From: an uncultured Eggerthellaceae bacterium
GTDB lineage: Bacteria; Actinomycetota; Coriobacteriia; Coriobacteriales; Eggerthellaceae
Direction: 5' to 3'
DNA: 57,138 bases
Assembly (NCBI GenBank): GCA_910588435.1
Contig: CAJUPL010000007.1
Location: 1 to 57,138, forward strand
Shown here: one piece after another, positions 16,833-24,597 of the stretch
Layout of the letters: each line of letters begins with the position of its first letter
How positions within the stretch are numbered: the first letter of the stretch is position 1
The notes under the pieces: model-generated
Seen by the model: only the letters and a program-made list of their open reading frames with translations
Told to the model about the DNA's origin: nothing
The model's database searches: none
Made by a program: the position numbers and the translations under genes

Positions 16833-17881
16833 CCCTTAAGAGCGATCCGGGGTATGAGGGTGATTATTCGTTCGCAACCTTCTTGCGCGGCGAATGGCTC
16901 TCCGTCTTCCTCATCGTCATATGCGCTGCTGGGGTCTTCGGCATGTGCATGGTTCTGGGGTGCGGGATGCAGGGGAGCATCCTCATATCAGCGTTCGTCC
17001 TCATATGCGCATCTGCGTCCATCATCATCCGCTATGCCAGGGGAGCCAGGTTCTGGAAGGGCGTGGCGAAAGCCGCAGATGCTGAGCAGGCGCAAGACGC
17101 AGCAGCCTTGGTGGCTGATGCCAAGGCTCCAGAGGCTGTGCTCTGCGAGGATGCCATAGAGCGCATCGTGGGGCTTTCGAACTCAGAGCAGGCTTCTTGT
17201 CGCCGTGAGCTTGATGATTACAGGAGCTACGTGGAGCTTTGGATACATGAGACGAAGACGCCTATTGCGGCGGCAAAGCTCACCTTGTCTCACATGACGG
17301 GGCCGGAGGCGGATGCGCTTGCCCGTGAGCTTGAGCGCGTTGATGCGCAGGTGGATCAAGCGCTCTACTACGCGCGCAGCACGTCAGTTCAGAAGGATTA
17401 CTCCATCAGGTCAACATCCCTGCTTGAGGCTGTGCGGGAGGCTTGCAAGCGGCAAGCAAGGTTCTTGATAGAACGTCAAGCCATACCAGATATTCAGATA
17501 GGGGATGACGTTGAGGTCTTGGCAGATGCGCCGTGGCTCGTGTTCATGATCGGCCAAGCTGTGGCGAATGCTGCGCAATACGGCGCATCATCCATCACCT
17601 TCACGTCTCATGAGGAAGAGCCGATGACCCCGCATGGCAGGACCATCCTTGAGATACGTGATGACGGATGCGGAATCAGCGCTGCTGATATATCGCGCGT
17701 ATTCGAACGGGGATTCACCGGCAGCAATGGGCGTGAGAGCGGGACCGCCACTGGCATGGGGCTCTATCTCATAGCGCTCATGTGCAACAGGTTGGGGCTT
17801 GGCGTTGCCATCTCAAGCGAAGAGGGCTCGGGCACAGCCATCTCATTCTCGTTCCCGCATGACCGCCGCCACCTAGCCTGA
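16829..17881 (+). CDS. Intramembrane-sensing histidine kinase, BceS-like
   Basis: A 350-residue kinase with two closely spaced N-terminal membrane helices (about 25-70) and almost no extracellular loop, the sign of a kinase that senses through its partner ABC permease. The phospho-acceptor His sits in LWIHETKTPIAAAKL, a hallmark of the BceS group, and the ATPase domain shows DDGCGI and GMGLYL. ATG 16829 overlaps the regulator stop (ATGA), so both are co-translated. With the upstream ATPase and permease it completes a likely peptide-antibiotic sensing and resistance module; the inducer is unknown. Confidence 0.88.
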   Translation: MTLKSDPGYEGDYSFATFLRGEWLSVFLIVICAAGVFGMCMVLGCGMQGSILISAFVLICASASIIIRYARGARFWKGVAKAADAEQAQDAAALVADAKAPEAVLCEDAIERIVGLSNSEQASCRRELDDYRSYVELWIHETKTPIAAAKLTLSHMTGPEADALARELERVDAQVDQALYYARSTSVQKDYSIRSTSLLEAVREACKRQARFLIERQAIPDIQIGDDVEVLADAPWLVFMIGQAVANAAQYGASSITFTSHEEEPMTPHGRTILEIRDDGCGISAADISRVFERGFTGSNGRESGTATGMGLYLIALMCNRLGLGVAISSEEGSGTAISFSFPHDRRHLA

Positions 17882-17905
17882 AGCTTGATAGGCTACAATC
17901 TGGGG

Positions 17906-18583
17906 ATGGAAGCAATGACGGACATGAAGCCTCAGGCAAAGCGCACTCGTCCCATCAGGGAGTATTCAACTGGTGAGGAGATCGCGAACTCCATCACGCA
18001 CGGCATAGGCGCGCTCCTGGGGGTTGCGGCACTGGTCATCTGCATCGTGAAGTCCGTCATGGATGGAGGCGGCATCCTCCTTTGCGCCGCCATCATATAC
18101 GGCATATCCATCATCGTGGAATACACCATGTCAACGCTCTACCACGCGCTCACCAACGTGAAGGCCAAGCGCGTCTTCAAGGTGCTGGATCATTCGGGCA
18201 TCTATCTCTTGATATCTGGCACGTATACGCCCTATTGCTTGGTGACCCTTTGGGATTCAGGCGGCCTTTGGCTTGCCATCTTCGTCTGGGTGGTATCGGC
18301 AGTGGGGATCGCGTTCGAAGCTTTCTGGACCTACAGGCCAAGGTGGATATCAGCGGCGCTCTACGTCTTGCTTGGGTGGAGCATCATCATGTTCCTGCCC
18401 GCCTTGTATCAAGGGCTGGCCCCTGCAGGCTTCTGGCTCTTGCTGGCGGGAGGATTCAGCTACACGGTAGGAGCCATCTTCTACATCTTCAAGAAGGTGC
18501 CATACCTGCACACGGTGTTCCATGTGTTCGTCTTGGGTGGGTCGGTCTGCCAGTTCCTGTCCATAGTGCTCTTCGTCATCTGA
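17906..18583 (+). CDS. Hemolysin III / PAQR-family membrane protein
   Basis: A 225-residue protein with seven predicted membrane helices. Family motifs are plain: EYSTGEEIANSITHGIGALL at the start, STLYHAL (conserved Ser and His) in helix 3, a DHSGIYLLISGTYTP block, and HTVFHVFVLGGS in the last helix, giving the His residues thought to hold a metal in PAQR proteins. Start candidates are TTG 17885, ATG 17906 and ATG 17915. TACAAT at 17894-17899, within the longest form, could be a -10 box, which argues for 17906 or later. Despite the name, haemolytic activity is not established for most members; the role is probably membrane lipid or hydrolase related. It stands alone. Confidence 0.85.
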   Translation: MEAMTDMKPQAKRTRPIREYSTGEEIANSITHGIGALLGVAALVICIVKSVMDGGGILLCAAIIYGISIIVEYTMSTLYHALTNVKAKRVFKVLDHSGIYLLISGTYTPYCLVTLWDSGGLWLAIFVWVVSAVGIAFEAFWTYRPRWISAALYVLLGWSIIMFLPALYQGLAPAGFWLLLAGGFSYTVGAIFYIFKKVPYLHTVFHVFVLGGSVCQFLSIVLFVI

Positions 18584-18598
18584 CCTGGCTTTGAGCGG

Positions 18599-18632
18599 CA
18601 AAAGAAGAAGGCCCGCCAAGTGGCGAGCCTTC
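18599..18632 (-). terminator. Terminator of the Phd-like gene
   Basis: Stem AAGGC(C)CGCC / GGCG(A)GCCTT (18609-18618 with 18623-18632). Read on the minus strand it is followed by the pyrimidine run CTTCTTTT, 26 bases past the stop of the minus-strand gene. Confidence 0.7.
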
Positions 18633-18658
18633 GCAAGATCTTGTCTGTTGTTTAAGAT

Positions 18659-18889
18659 CTACTCAGCGCTGCGGGAAGCTGCGAACTTCTCAACGGTGCT
18701 GACGAAGGTGTTGTACAGATCAGGGGAGATGAGCACGGTGGAGACCTGTCCATCGGTGATCATGACCTTGACCTTCTGATCCTTCACGATGTCGATGAGC
18801 TCATTCTCAGACATGCGATCGATCTCAGACTTCGTTACCATCCAGTCGTTCAGGCTTTGCAGGCGCGGGAGATTCAGTCCCTCATTCAT
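18659..18889 (-). CDS. Orphan Phd/YefM-like small protein
   Basis: A 76-residue protein. The segment from KSEIDRMSENELIDIVK to VLISPDLYNTFVSTVEKF has the layout of Phd/YefM antitoxins: a strand and helix, then a variable repeat-like turn, then V-L-I-S-P-x-x-Y and a helix. No toxin gene of the Doc or YoeB kind lies beside it, so it is either an orphan or a housekeeping DNA-binding or adaptor protein. The start has a good AAGGAG site at proper spacing. The upstream palindrome at 18953-18971 coincides with the likely -10 box, as expected for autorepression. The family call is moderate: the motif match is short. Confidence 0.55.
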   Translation of the reverse strand: MNEGLNLPRLQSLNDWMVTKSEIDRMSENELIDIVKDQKVKVMITDGQVSTVLISPDLYNTFVSTVEKFAASRSAE

Positions 18890-18952
18890 CTAACTGCTCC
18901 TTTTCAACGTAAACGTTCGGCAAGCAATCAATGCCTGCTCACAACCAGATAT

Positions 18953-18971
18953 GGATTATAGTCAATAATCC
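18953..18971 (-). promoter_or_regulatory. Palindrome over the -10 box of the Phd-like gene
   Basis: GGATTAT-N5-ATAATCC is a perfect 7-bp inverted repeat. The minus-strand TATAAT (18960-18955) lies within it, so a dimer bound here would block the promoter. No clear -35 was identified. Confidence 0.5.
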
Positions 18972-19054
18972 AGTGAATGGACTTCAGACTTGGAAGAAAC
19001 TTTGCAGTTCACCAAGCTGTAAACGGAATATGAGAGATATGGAGCGCGTGGGAT

Positions 19055-21145
19055 ATGGCAGAGATGACGGCCGAAGAAGCACGATCAAGAGCTGAGGCAC
19101 TGCGCCAAGAGATAGAGCACAACACATATCTGTACTACGCGCTGGACGCTCCTGAGATCTCAGATGCGGCCTATGATTCGCTCATGCGTGAGCTCAAGGC
19201 GCTAGAGGAGCGCTTCCCTGAGCTTGCAACGCTAGATAGCCCCACCAAGCGCGTAGGCGGCTATGTTGAGCGCCAGTTTCAGCCCATTCGCCATGCTAGC
19301 AGGATGTATTCGCTGGATAACGCAATGGATGAGGAGGAGCTTGCCGCATGGATGGACGGCATCGTGAGGCTCTATGGCTTTCTGCCAGAGCTCTGCTGTG
19401 AGCTGAAGATAGACGGCTCCTCTTTGGCTGTCACGTACAGGGATGGCCTTCTGGTGCAAGCCGCAACGCGCGGAGACGGCACCACGGGTGAGGATGTGAC
19501 GGCGAACGTGATGGGTGTCAAGGATATCCCGCACGCCCTTTCGCCTTCAGCGAAGGAGGCGCTTGCGAACCCTGATGCACCGCTTGAGCTGCGTGGTGAG
19601 ATCTACATGCCGAAGGCAAGCTTCGATGCGCTGAATCTGGAAGCTGAGGCTGAGGGCAAGAAGCCCTTCGCCAATCCAAGGAACGCAGCTGCAGGCTCCC
19701 TTCGCCAAAAGGACCCCAAGATCACTGCTGAGAGGGACTTGGCCACGTTCATGTACTCAGTGTCCGACACGCGCGCCATCCAGGTGCCCGGGCAGTGGGA
19801 GCTTCTGCGTTGGCTTGAGAGCGCTGGCTTCCATGTGAATCCGGATGTGAGGCTCTGTCACACCGAAGATGAGGTGCTGGCATTCTGCCGCGAGTGCTTG
19901 CGCCGCCGTGACGGCTTGGCCTATGACATAGACGGCGTGGTGGTCAAGGTGAACGACTTCGCGCTCCAAGAGGAGGCGGGATTCACGTCGCGCGCACCCA
20001 AGTGGGCCATGGCGTTCAAGTTCCCTCCTGAGGAGAAGACAACGCGCTTGCTGGACATCACCGTGCAGGTTGGGCGCACGGGGGTCTTGACGCCAGTTGC
20101 TGAGCTTGAGCCTGTTCAGGTTGCGGGGTCTGTGGTGGCAAGGGCAACGCTCCACAACGAAGACGAGGTGCACCGCAAGGATGTGCGCATAGGGGATACC
20201 GTCATAGTCCGCAAGGCGGGGGATGTCATCCCAGAAGTGCTGGGGCCAGTGCTATCGCTTCGCCCGGAGGACGCTCATGTTTGGCAGGCGCCGAAGGTGT
20301 GCCCGTCATGCGGGATGCCCGTGGTGAAGGAGGAAGGGGAGGCGCAGCTTCGGTGCGTCTCCATCGATTGTCCGGCGCAGGCACATGAGCGGCTGCTGCA
20401 TTGGGTGAGCCGGGATGCCATGGACATAGACGGCATGGGGGATGAGATCATCGCCCGGCTGGTGGAGATAGGACGTGCGAATGATGTGGCGGATTTCTAT
20501 TCGCTTACCGTAGAGGAGCTTGAGCAGCTGCACACCGGGCGCGTGAACAAGGAGGGCAAGCCCGTGACGCTTGGTCGCACCACGGCGGAGAAGCTGGTAT
20601 CAGCCATCCAGGATTCGAAGGAGCGTGACCTCTCTCGCGTGCTGGTAGGCCTTGGCATCCGTCATGTTGGCAAGAACACAGCAGCTGAGATAGTGGAGGC
20701 ATATCCATCCATGGAGGCCTTGAAGGACGCAAGCGAAGAGGACCTGAAGGGGATCTACGGGATAGGGGACAGCGCAGCTGCAAGCATCTGGTCATTCCTG
20801 CGCACGCCAGACAACGTGGATGTCATCCAGCGCCTTGAGCGCGCAGGTGTTTCCATGGCGGTGAAGAGGGCGGAGGGAGACGCCAAGCCGCAGAGCCTGA
20901 AAGGGCTCACCTTCGTGCTGACTGGCACCTTAGGCGAACTGGGCATGTCGCGCGATGAGGCAAGCCAGGCGCTCAAGGGCTATGGCGCGAAGGTGTCTTC
21001 TAGCGTGTCTTCGAAGACGTCATATGTGGCGGTGGGGGAGAACCCGGGCTCAAAGTACGACAAGGCCGTGAAGCTTGGCGTGCCTGTGCTGGATGAGCAG
21101 CAGTTGAAGGCCGTGTTGGACACGGGTGAGCCGCCTGTTCTATAA
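19055..21145 (+). CDS. ligA: NAD-dependent DNA ligase
   Basis: A 696-residue DNA ligase that seals nicks using NAD+. In order: the Ia domain with NTYLYYALDAPEISDAAYD (NMN binding), the adenylation domain with the active-site Lys in ELKIDGSSL, an OB-fold, a four-cysteine zinc finger (CPSCG and a later C...C pair), helix-hairpin-helix repeats (GLGIRHVGKNTA, IYGIGDSAAAS), and a C-terminal BRCT domain (about 610-690, LTFVLTGTLGELGMSRDEA). Length is standard. ATG 19055 with upstream GGAG-type purines fits the family N-terminus. A TATAAT box at the very end of the gene probably begins transcription of the next one. Confidence 0.95.
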   Translation: MAEMTAEEARSRAEALRQEIEHNTYLYYALDAPEISDAAYDSLMRELKALEERFPELATLDSPTKRVGGYVERQFQPIRHASRMYSLDNAMDEEELAAWMDGIVRLYGFLPELCCELKIDGSSLAVTYRDGLLVQAATRGDGTTGEDVTANVMGVKDIPHALSPSAKEALANPDAPLELRGEIYMPKASFDALNLEAEAEGKKPFANPRNAAAGSLRQKDPKITAERDLATFMYSVSDTRAIQVPGQWELLRWLESAGFHVNPDVRLCHTEDEVLAFCRECLRRRDGLAYDIDGVVVKVNDFALQEEAGFTSRAPKWAMAFKFPPEEKTTRLLDITVQVGRTGVLTPVAELEPVQVAGSVVARATLHNEDEVHRKDVRIGDTVIVRKAGDVIPEVLGPVLSLRPEDAHVWQAPKVCPSCGMPVVKEEGEAQLRCVSIDCPAQAHERLLHWVSRDAMDIDGMGDEIIARLVEIGRANDVADFYSLTVEELEQLHTGRVNKEGKPVTLGRTTAEKLVSAIQDSKERDLSRVLVGLGIRHVGKNTAAEIVEAYPSMEALKDASEEDLKGIYGIGDSAAASIWSFLRTPDNVDVIQRLERAGVSMAVKRAEGDAKPQSLKGLTFVLTGTLGELGMSRDEASQALKGYGAKVSSSVSSKTSYVAVGENPGSKYDKAVKLGVPVLDEQQLKAVLDTGEPPVL

Positions 21146-21188
21146 TCTCCCAGCTAGGAAGTGACAGCCGGCTGGGGGCAAGAGCCCC
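21116..21188 (+). promoter_or_regulatory. Promoter and structured leader of the LCP gene
   Basis: TTGGAC (21116) and TATAAT (21141-21146) sit 19 bases apart, slightly long. The leader can form CCCAGC/GCTGGG (21149-21154 with 21071-like partner at 21171-21176) and GGGGC/GCCCC (21175-21179 with 21184-21188); the two stems share bases 21175-21176, so they cannot both form completely. No known riboswitch was recognised. Confidence 0.35.
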
Positions 21189-21225
21189 GTTGCCATGACT
21201 GAAACGATGCCTCGAACATAACACC

Positions 21226-22908
21226 ATGGCTTCCAAACGCGGAAATCCACGCAGCTCTTCCAACGAACACATCCCCAGGCATTCAAGGGACATTCGCCAT
21301 GTCCAGCTTGCGGGCACTACGCGCTCGCCTGAAGCCAAGGCCGATGATGGTGCAGAGGGCGCAGACGCCGCGGCATCATCTGGATCTCCCAGAGCATCTG
21401 AGCGTCCGCACAAGCGTGGATCGGCGCCGTCCCATGCGAAGGGCGCGAAGACGGAGCGGGCATCCAGGGCATCTCATGCCTCGCATGCGCAGGATGCGCC
21501 CGTTGATGATTACGAGCGCTTGAAGAGGCCAGACTCCGGCACGGCAAGCGGATATGCAGCTGAGGCTTCTGACATAGATTCGAAGATCCGGGACATCTCC
21601 AGGAAGAAGAGAAAGCGCCGCCGCATCTTGGTGGGCTCTTTGGTCACGGTGCTCTGCGTTTGCCTGATAGGAGCCGGAGCCGCATTCGCATACATCTACA
21701 ACATCAACCAGAACCTGAAGAGCCGTGTTGATGACGCGTTGTTCTCCGTTCTGTCCCCTGTGGATGCGCCCTCTGATCCCTTCTATGTGCTGCTCTTGGG
21801 AACGGATGGCTCGGCTGAGCGAATGGAATACGATGGCTTCGATGAGGGGTCATACAGGTCAGACTCGCTGATGCTTGCTCGCATAGATCCGCAGGACAAG
21901 AAGGCGGCCATCATCTCCATCCCTCGTGACACGCTAGTGGATATACCGCAGCATGGGCAGCAGAAGATAAACGCATGCCTGCCTCTTGGCGGCCCGTCGC
22001 TTGCGGTGCAGACCGTCTCCAAGCTTGCGGGCGTTCCCATCTCGCATTACGCCGAGGTGGACTTCGACGGATTCGCCTCCGTTGTTGATGCGCTTGGGGG
22101 CATAGAGGTGGACGTGCCCATCCCCATAGATGATGATGAGGCTGGCGGCAGCCTTGAGGCTGGGCCGCAGACGCTTGACGGCTACGGTGCGCTCATCTTG
22201 TGCAGGACGCGCCATACCTATGATGATTACGGCGCCGGGGACCTCTACAGGGCGGCGAACCAGCGCATGGTGTTGTCTGCCATTGCGCAGAAGATGCTAT
22301 CTGTGGACCCATTCAGCCTGAGCGGGTCCATAAGCTCCCTTTCGCAATATGTGACCACCGACCTGGATGTTGCCGCCATCATCGCTATCGCGCAGAGCAT
22401 GCGCGGACTGGACTCTGAAGAAGATATCTATACGGCAGTGGCGCCAACCACGTCCGAATACAAGAACGGCGGCTGGTATGAGATCTTGGACACCACCGCT
22501 TGGAAGGACATGATCCGTCGGCTTGAGGCTGGCTTGCCTCCTGTGGCAACCGATGAGGTTGACCTGAGCACGGGCGTGGTGCTGTCATCTGCTGGCGGTG
22601 CGGCCGAGGGCAATAAGTACAAGGTGAACAAGGCCACTTCCATCAATCTGCGCAACGGCAATGGCAAGGACGGTGTCTGCGAAGCGGCTCAGAAGAAGCT
22701 GCAAGCAATGGGCTATGAGAAGATCAACTCTGCGAACGCGAACAGCTTCGACTACCCTGAGACTTTGGTAGTCTACAAGCGCGAATCCCAAGCGTCTGAA
22801 GCGAATGCCATCGCGAATGAGCTTGGCGGCAAGGCCGTCCAAGACGATGGCTCTTACCTCTTCGAGACCAGCTTCCTGATAGTCATCGGCGCCAACTGGC
22901 AAGGGTAG
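21226..22908 (+). CDS. LytR-CpsA-Psr family cell-wall polymer ligase
   Basis: A 560-residue membrane-anchored protein that in this family transfers teichoic acid or other glycopolymers from lipid carriers to peptidoglycan. A long polar, probably disordered cytoplasmic N-terminus (about 1-130, rich in Ser, Ala and Arg) ends in a basic RKKRKRRRI run. One membrane helix follows (about 138-160), then the LCP catalytic domain (about 185-370) with VLLLGTDGS, the SDSLMLARIDP strand, ISIPRDTLVDIP and CRTRHTYDDYGAGD carrying the catalytic arginines. The C-terminal LytR_C domain (about 465-555) includes INLRNGNGKDG. The start lacks a strong ribosome site; GC-rich repeats follow the stop. Confidence 0.88.
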   Translation: MASKRGNPRSSSNEHIPRHSRDIRHVQLAGTTRSPEAKADDGAEGADAAASSGSPRASERPHKRGSAPSHAKGAKTERASRASHASHAQDAPVDDYERLKRPDSGTASGYAAEASDIDSKIRDISRKKRKRRRILVGSLVTVLCVCLIGAGAAFAYIYNINQNLKSRVDDALFSVLSPVDAPSDPFYVLLLGTDGSAERMEYDGFDEGSYRSDSLMLARIDPQDKKAAIISIPRDTLVDIPQHGQQKINACLPLGGPSLAVQTVSKLAGVPISHYAEVDFDGFASVVDALGGIEVDVPIPIDDDEAGGSLEAGPQTLDGYGALILCRTRHTYDDYGAGDLYRAANQRMVLSAIAQKMLSVDPFSLSGSISSLSQYVTTDLDVAAIIAIAQSMRGLDSEEDIYTAVAPTTSEYKNGGWYEILDTTAWKDMIRRLEAGLPPVATDEVDLSTGVVLSSAGGAAEGNKYKVNKATSINLRNGNGKDGVCEAAQKKLQAMGYEKINSANANSFDYPETLVVYKRESQASEANAIANELGGKAVQDDGSYLFETSFLIVIGANWQG

Positions 22909-22979
22909 CCCCCGGTCCTCTCAACCATGTGAGCGGCAGCATTGCAAGAGCATTCTCCCTAAGAGTAGGCTCCCTAAGA

Positions 22980-23288
22980 GTGAGCGGCTGCATCAGAGAC
23001 GCAGCATCCCCCTTGAGTGGGCGGCTGCACCAGAGACGCAGCATCCCCCCATGAGTAGGCGGCTGCTCCCCCCCCCCTCATGTGGGCGGCTGCATTGCAG
23101 CCGCAGTTGCACGCTAGTGCAACGTAACGCAGGCGCCAGCCTGCGAACACCCGGAACAATGCAACTGGTGAGGCAACCTAGCCTGGCGCAGACCACCGAT
23201 CCGGGCATTTCGGGTTATCACCCTCATTTCGCTACCTTTTCGCTCCTTCGGGCTTTCAGGTGGCTGCGCTTGCAATGCAAGCGCCCAC
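22980..23288 (+). repeat. R1 element, copy B (multi-hairpin repeat with inverted end module)
   Basis: After broken modules comes an intact one, GCGGCTGC/GCAGCCGC (23086-23104). Then follow GTTGCAC/GTGCAAC, GTAAC, GCAGGC/GCCTGC, the CCCGGA/TCCGGG-closed core with AGGC/GCCT inside, TTCGGGTTATCACCC, and the terminal hairpin GCTACCT/AGGTGGC (one G-U pair). It ends in an inverted module GCGCTTGC-aat-GCAAGCGC followed by CCAC (23266-23288). This is the reverse complement of the left-end module type, so the element has inverted ends. Confidence 0.8.
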
Positions 23289-23354
23289 TCTTGATGGGGG
23301 AGCTTCGGACTTACAGGGAGGCGTAGCTAGCCATTCTTGATGGTGAGTCCGATT

Positions 23355-23425
23355 CTAATTATGACCATTTTGGTCAATGACATTGCGCACGGGGCAATGT
23401 CATTGACCTTCTAGGTCATATATAG
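23355..23425. repeat. R3 element, copy 2 (71-bp double palindrome)
   Basis: Same length and arms as copy 1: ATGACC-N5-GGTCAATGACATT, an 11-base loop, then AATGTCATTGACC-N5-GGTCATATATAG. The outer flanks (CTAATT... and ...TATATAG) are in the same orientation as copy 1, but the loop reads GCACGGGG where copy 1 reads CCCCGTGC, i.e. it is inverted. It lies 114 bases upstream of the modA start. Confidence 0.8.
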
Positions 23426-23446
23426 CAGGTGCGTCTCTCAGCAGAA

Positions 23447-23510
23447 TTATCCAAAATCAAGGATAAACTTATGCTAACCTTTATCCTCATATGAGGGAGA
23501 TGTGTCTCCC
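23447..23510 (+). promoter_or_regulatory. modA: Half-site cluster and leader hairpin upstream of modA
   Basis: TTATCC (23447), GGATAA (23461) and TTATCC (23481) form two overlapping inverted pairs, typical of a dimeric regulator site. TATGCTAAC between them could contain a -10 region. A 6-bp hairpin GGGAGA/TCTCCC (23495-23510) follows in the leader. A molybdate- or oxyanion-responsive regulator is a reasonable guess, but the sites do not match the E. coli ModE consensus. Confidence 0.5.
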
Positions 23511-23538
23511 AAGCACCGAAGAAGGCAAGGAGGCCAAG

Positions 23539-24432
23539 GTGAAGTCAGTGTTTCGGAAGGTTGGTGCTGTAGCGGCATCAATGGCAGTCGTGGCTGCGAT
23601 GGCGCTCACAGGATGCTCGTCAGGCGCATCAAGCTCAAGCAGCGAGGCAAGCTCATCATCAGCTGCTCCTCAAAGCGATGTCCAGCTGCAGATCTTCGCA
23701 GCGAACTCTCTCTCGAAGGCGATGGAAGAGGTGCAAGCCATCTACACGGAGCAGACGGGCGTCACGTTCGCTGACACGCAGTATGAGGCATCTGGCACCC
23801 TGAACGAGATGCTGGGCGGCGGCGCTTATGCTGATGCGCTCATCACTGCTTCCAAGGCAACCATGGATACGGCTGTTGAGAGCGGCTACGTTGATGACGC
23901 AACCCGCTTCGATATGTTCACGAATGACCTCGTGATCGTCTCAGGCCTTGACTCTCAGCTTGAGGATGTCACCCTTGAGGACATCGCTTCTGGCAACTAC
24001 ACGCTGGCCGTGGGGGATGCGAACGTGCCTGCTGGCAACTATGCGAAGCAGTCCCTCACCACTACCACTCCGCCCTGCTGGATATCTGCTGATGGCACGG
24101 TAGGTAAGGACTGCGCTGGCAAGGATGGCACCTTTGATGGGACCCCTCTGCAGGGCAAGGTGACCGAGGGCTCCAGCGTTGGCAACGTCTGCAACTATGC
24201 GAACTCTGGCGACGTAGATCTGGCGATGGTCTACAGCTCTGACGTTTATCGCTTCGGCAATGTGAAGCAGGTTGGCGTAGCACCGAATGACACCCACAAG
24301 CAGATCGTCTACCCTGCCGCTGTATGCGCTGACTCTGAGCATGCAGAAGCCACGAAGGAGTTCTTGGATTGGTGCTTCACCAATGAGGACGCCATCAAGA
24401 TCTGGCAGGAGTGGGGCTTCGAGCTGGCATAA
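23539..24432 (+). CDS. modA: Molybdate-binding lipoprotein of ABC transporter
   Basis: A 297-residue lipoprotein. The signal segment KVGAVAASMAVVAAMALTGC carries the lipobox ALTGC, followed by a Ser-rich linker and a ModA-type oxyanion-binding fold beginning LQIFAANSLSKAMEEV. The ASGTLNEMLGGGAYAD and DLVIVSG segments are typical. GTG 23539 is chosen for its perfect AAGGAGG at 23527-23533; the upstream ATG 23491 would add a non-secretory tail. It captures molybdate (tungstate is also possible) for ModBC, and lies 165 bases before the permease gene, separated by two strong hairpins that may raise the level of this protein relative to the membrane subunits. Confidence 0.88.
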   Translation: MKSVFRKVGAVAASMAVVAAMALTGCSSGASSSSSEASSSSAAPQSDVQLQIFAANSLSKAMEEVQAIYTEQTGVTFADTQYEASGTLNEMLGGGAYADALITASKATMDTAVESGYVDDATRFDMFTNDLVIVSGLDSQLEDVTLEDIASGNYTLAVGDANVPAGNYAKQSLTTTTPPCWISADGTVGKDCAGKDGTFDGTPLQGKVTEGSSVGNVCNYANSGDVDLAMVYSSDVYRFGNVKQVGVAPNDTHKQIVYPAAVCADSEHAEATKEFLDWCFTNEDAIKIWQEWGFELA

Positions 24433-24455
24433 GCTTGATCGCTTTGCGATCAAGC
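24433..24455 (+). terminator. Hairpin directly after modA
   Basis: Perfect 10-bp stem GCTTGATCGC/GCGATCAAGC with a TTT loop, starting at the base after the modA stop. No T-run follows, so it probably stabilises the modA end or causes partial termination. Confidence 0.55.
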
Positions 24456-24486
24456 ATGACGCTGCGGCTCCGACGGGCACCTGCCC

Positions 24487-24545
24487 TTGCCCCTTGTTTT
24501 TGACGCATCGCGGCGCGAAGGCCGCTCGGTCAAAAGGCGGGGCAA
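24487..24545 (+). other. Long interrupted hairpin in the modA-modB gap
   Basis: TTGCCCC (24487-24493) pairs with GGGGCAA (24539-24545). After a 3x3 internal loop TTTTGAC pairs with GTCAAAA (24529-24535), and CGGC/GCCG (24511-24524) forms the inner stem. This is a three-stage folded RNA in 59 bases, about 50 bases before the permease start. Its function is unknown. Confidence 0.45.
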
Positions 24546-24597
24546 TTGCAGGCGCCGGTCGGACCCTCGCTTTCTTTGCCTGTCAGGAGAATATATA

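Larger units (their letters stand above)
22909..23538. other. Gene-free repeat region and modA leader
   Basis: It holds decayed GTGGGCG hairpin modules (22930-23080), a run of ten C (23068-23077), R1 copy B (to 23288), R3 copy 2 (23355-23425), the TTATCC/GGATAA half-sites (23447-23486) and the modA leader. No gene is supported. Confidence 0.75.

Noticed and set aside
18659..18889. Complete toxin-antitoxin pair around the Phd-like gene
   Set aside because: No second small gene lies next to it; ligA and the hemolysin-III-like gene flank it.
23068..23077. Run of ten C as a phase-variation tract
   Set aside because: It is in a non-coding repeat, far from any start codon or promoter box.
22930..23110. 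Repeated GTGGGCG...CGCAGC units as a CRISPR array
   Set aside because: Units are variable palindromes with irregular spacing and no unique spacers; no cas genes are present.
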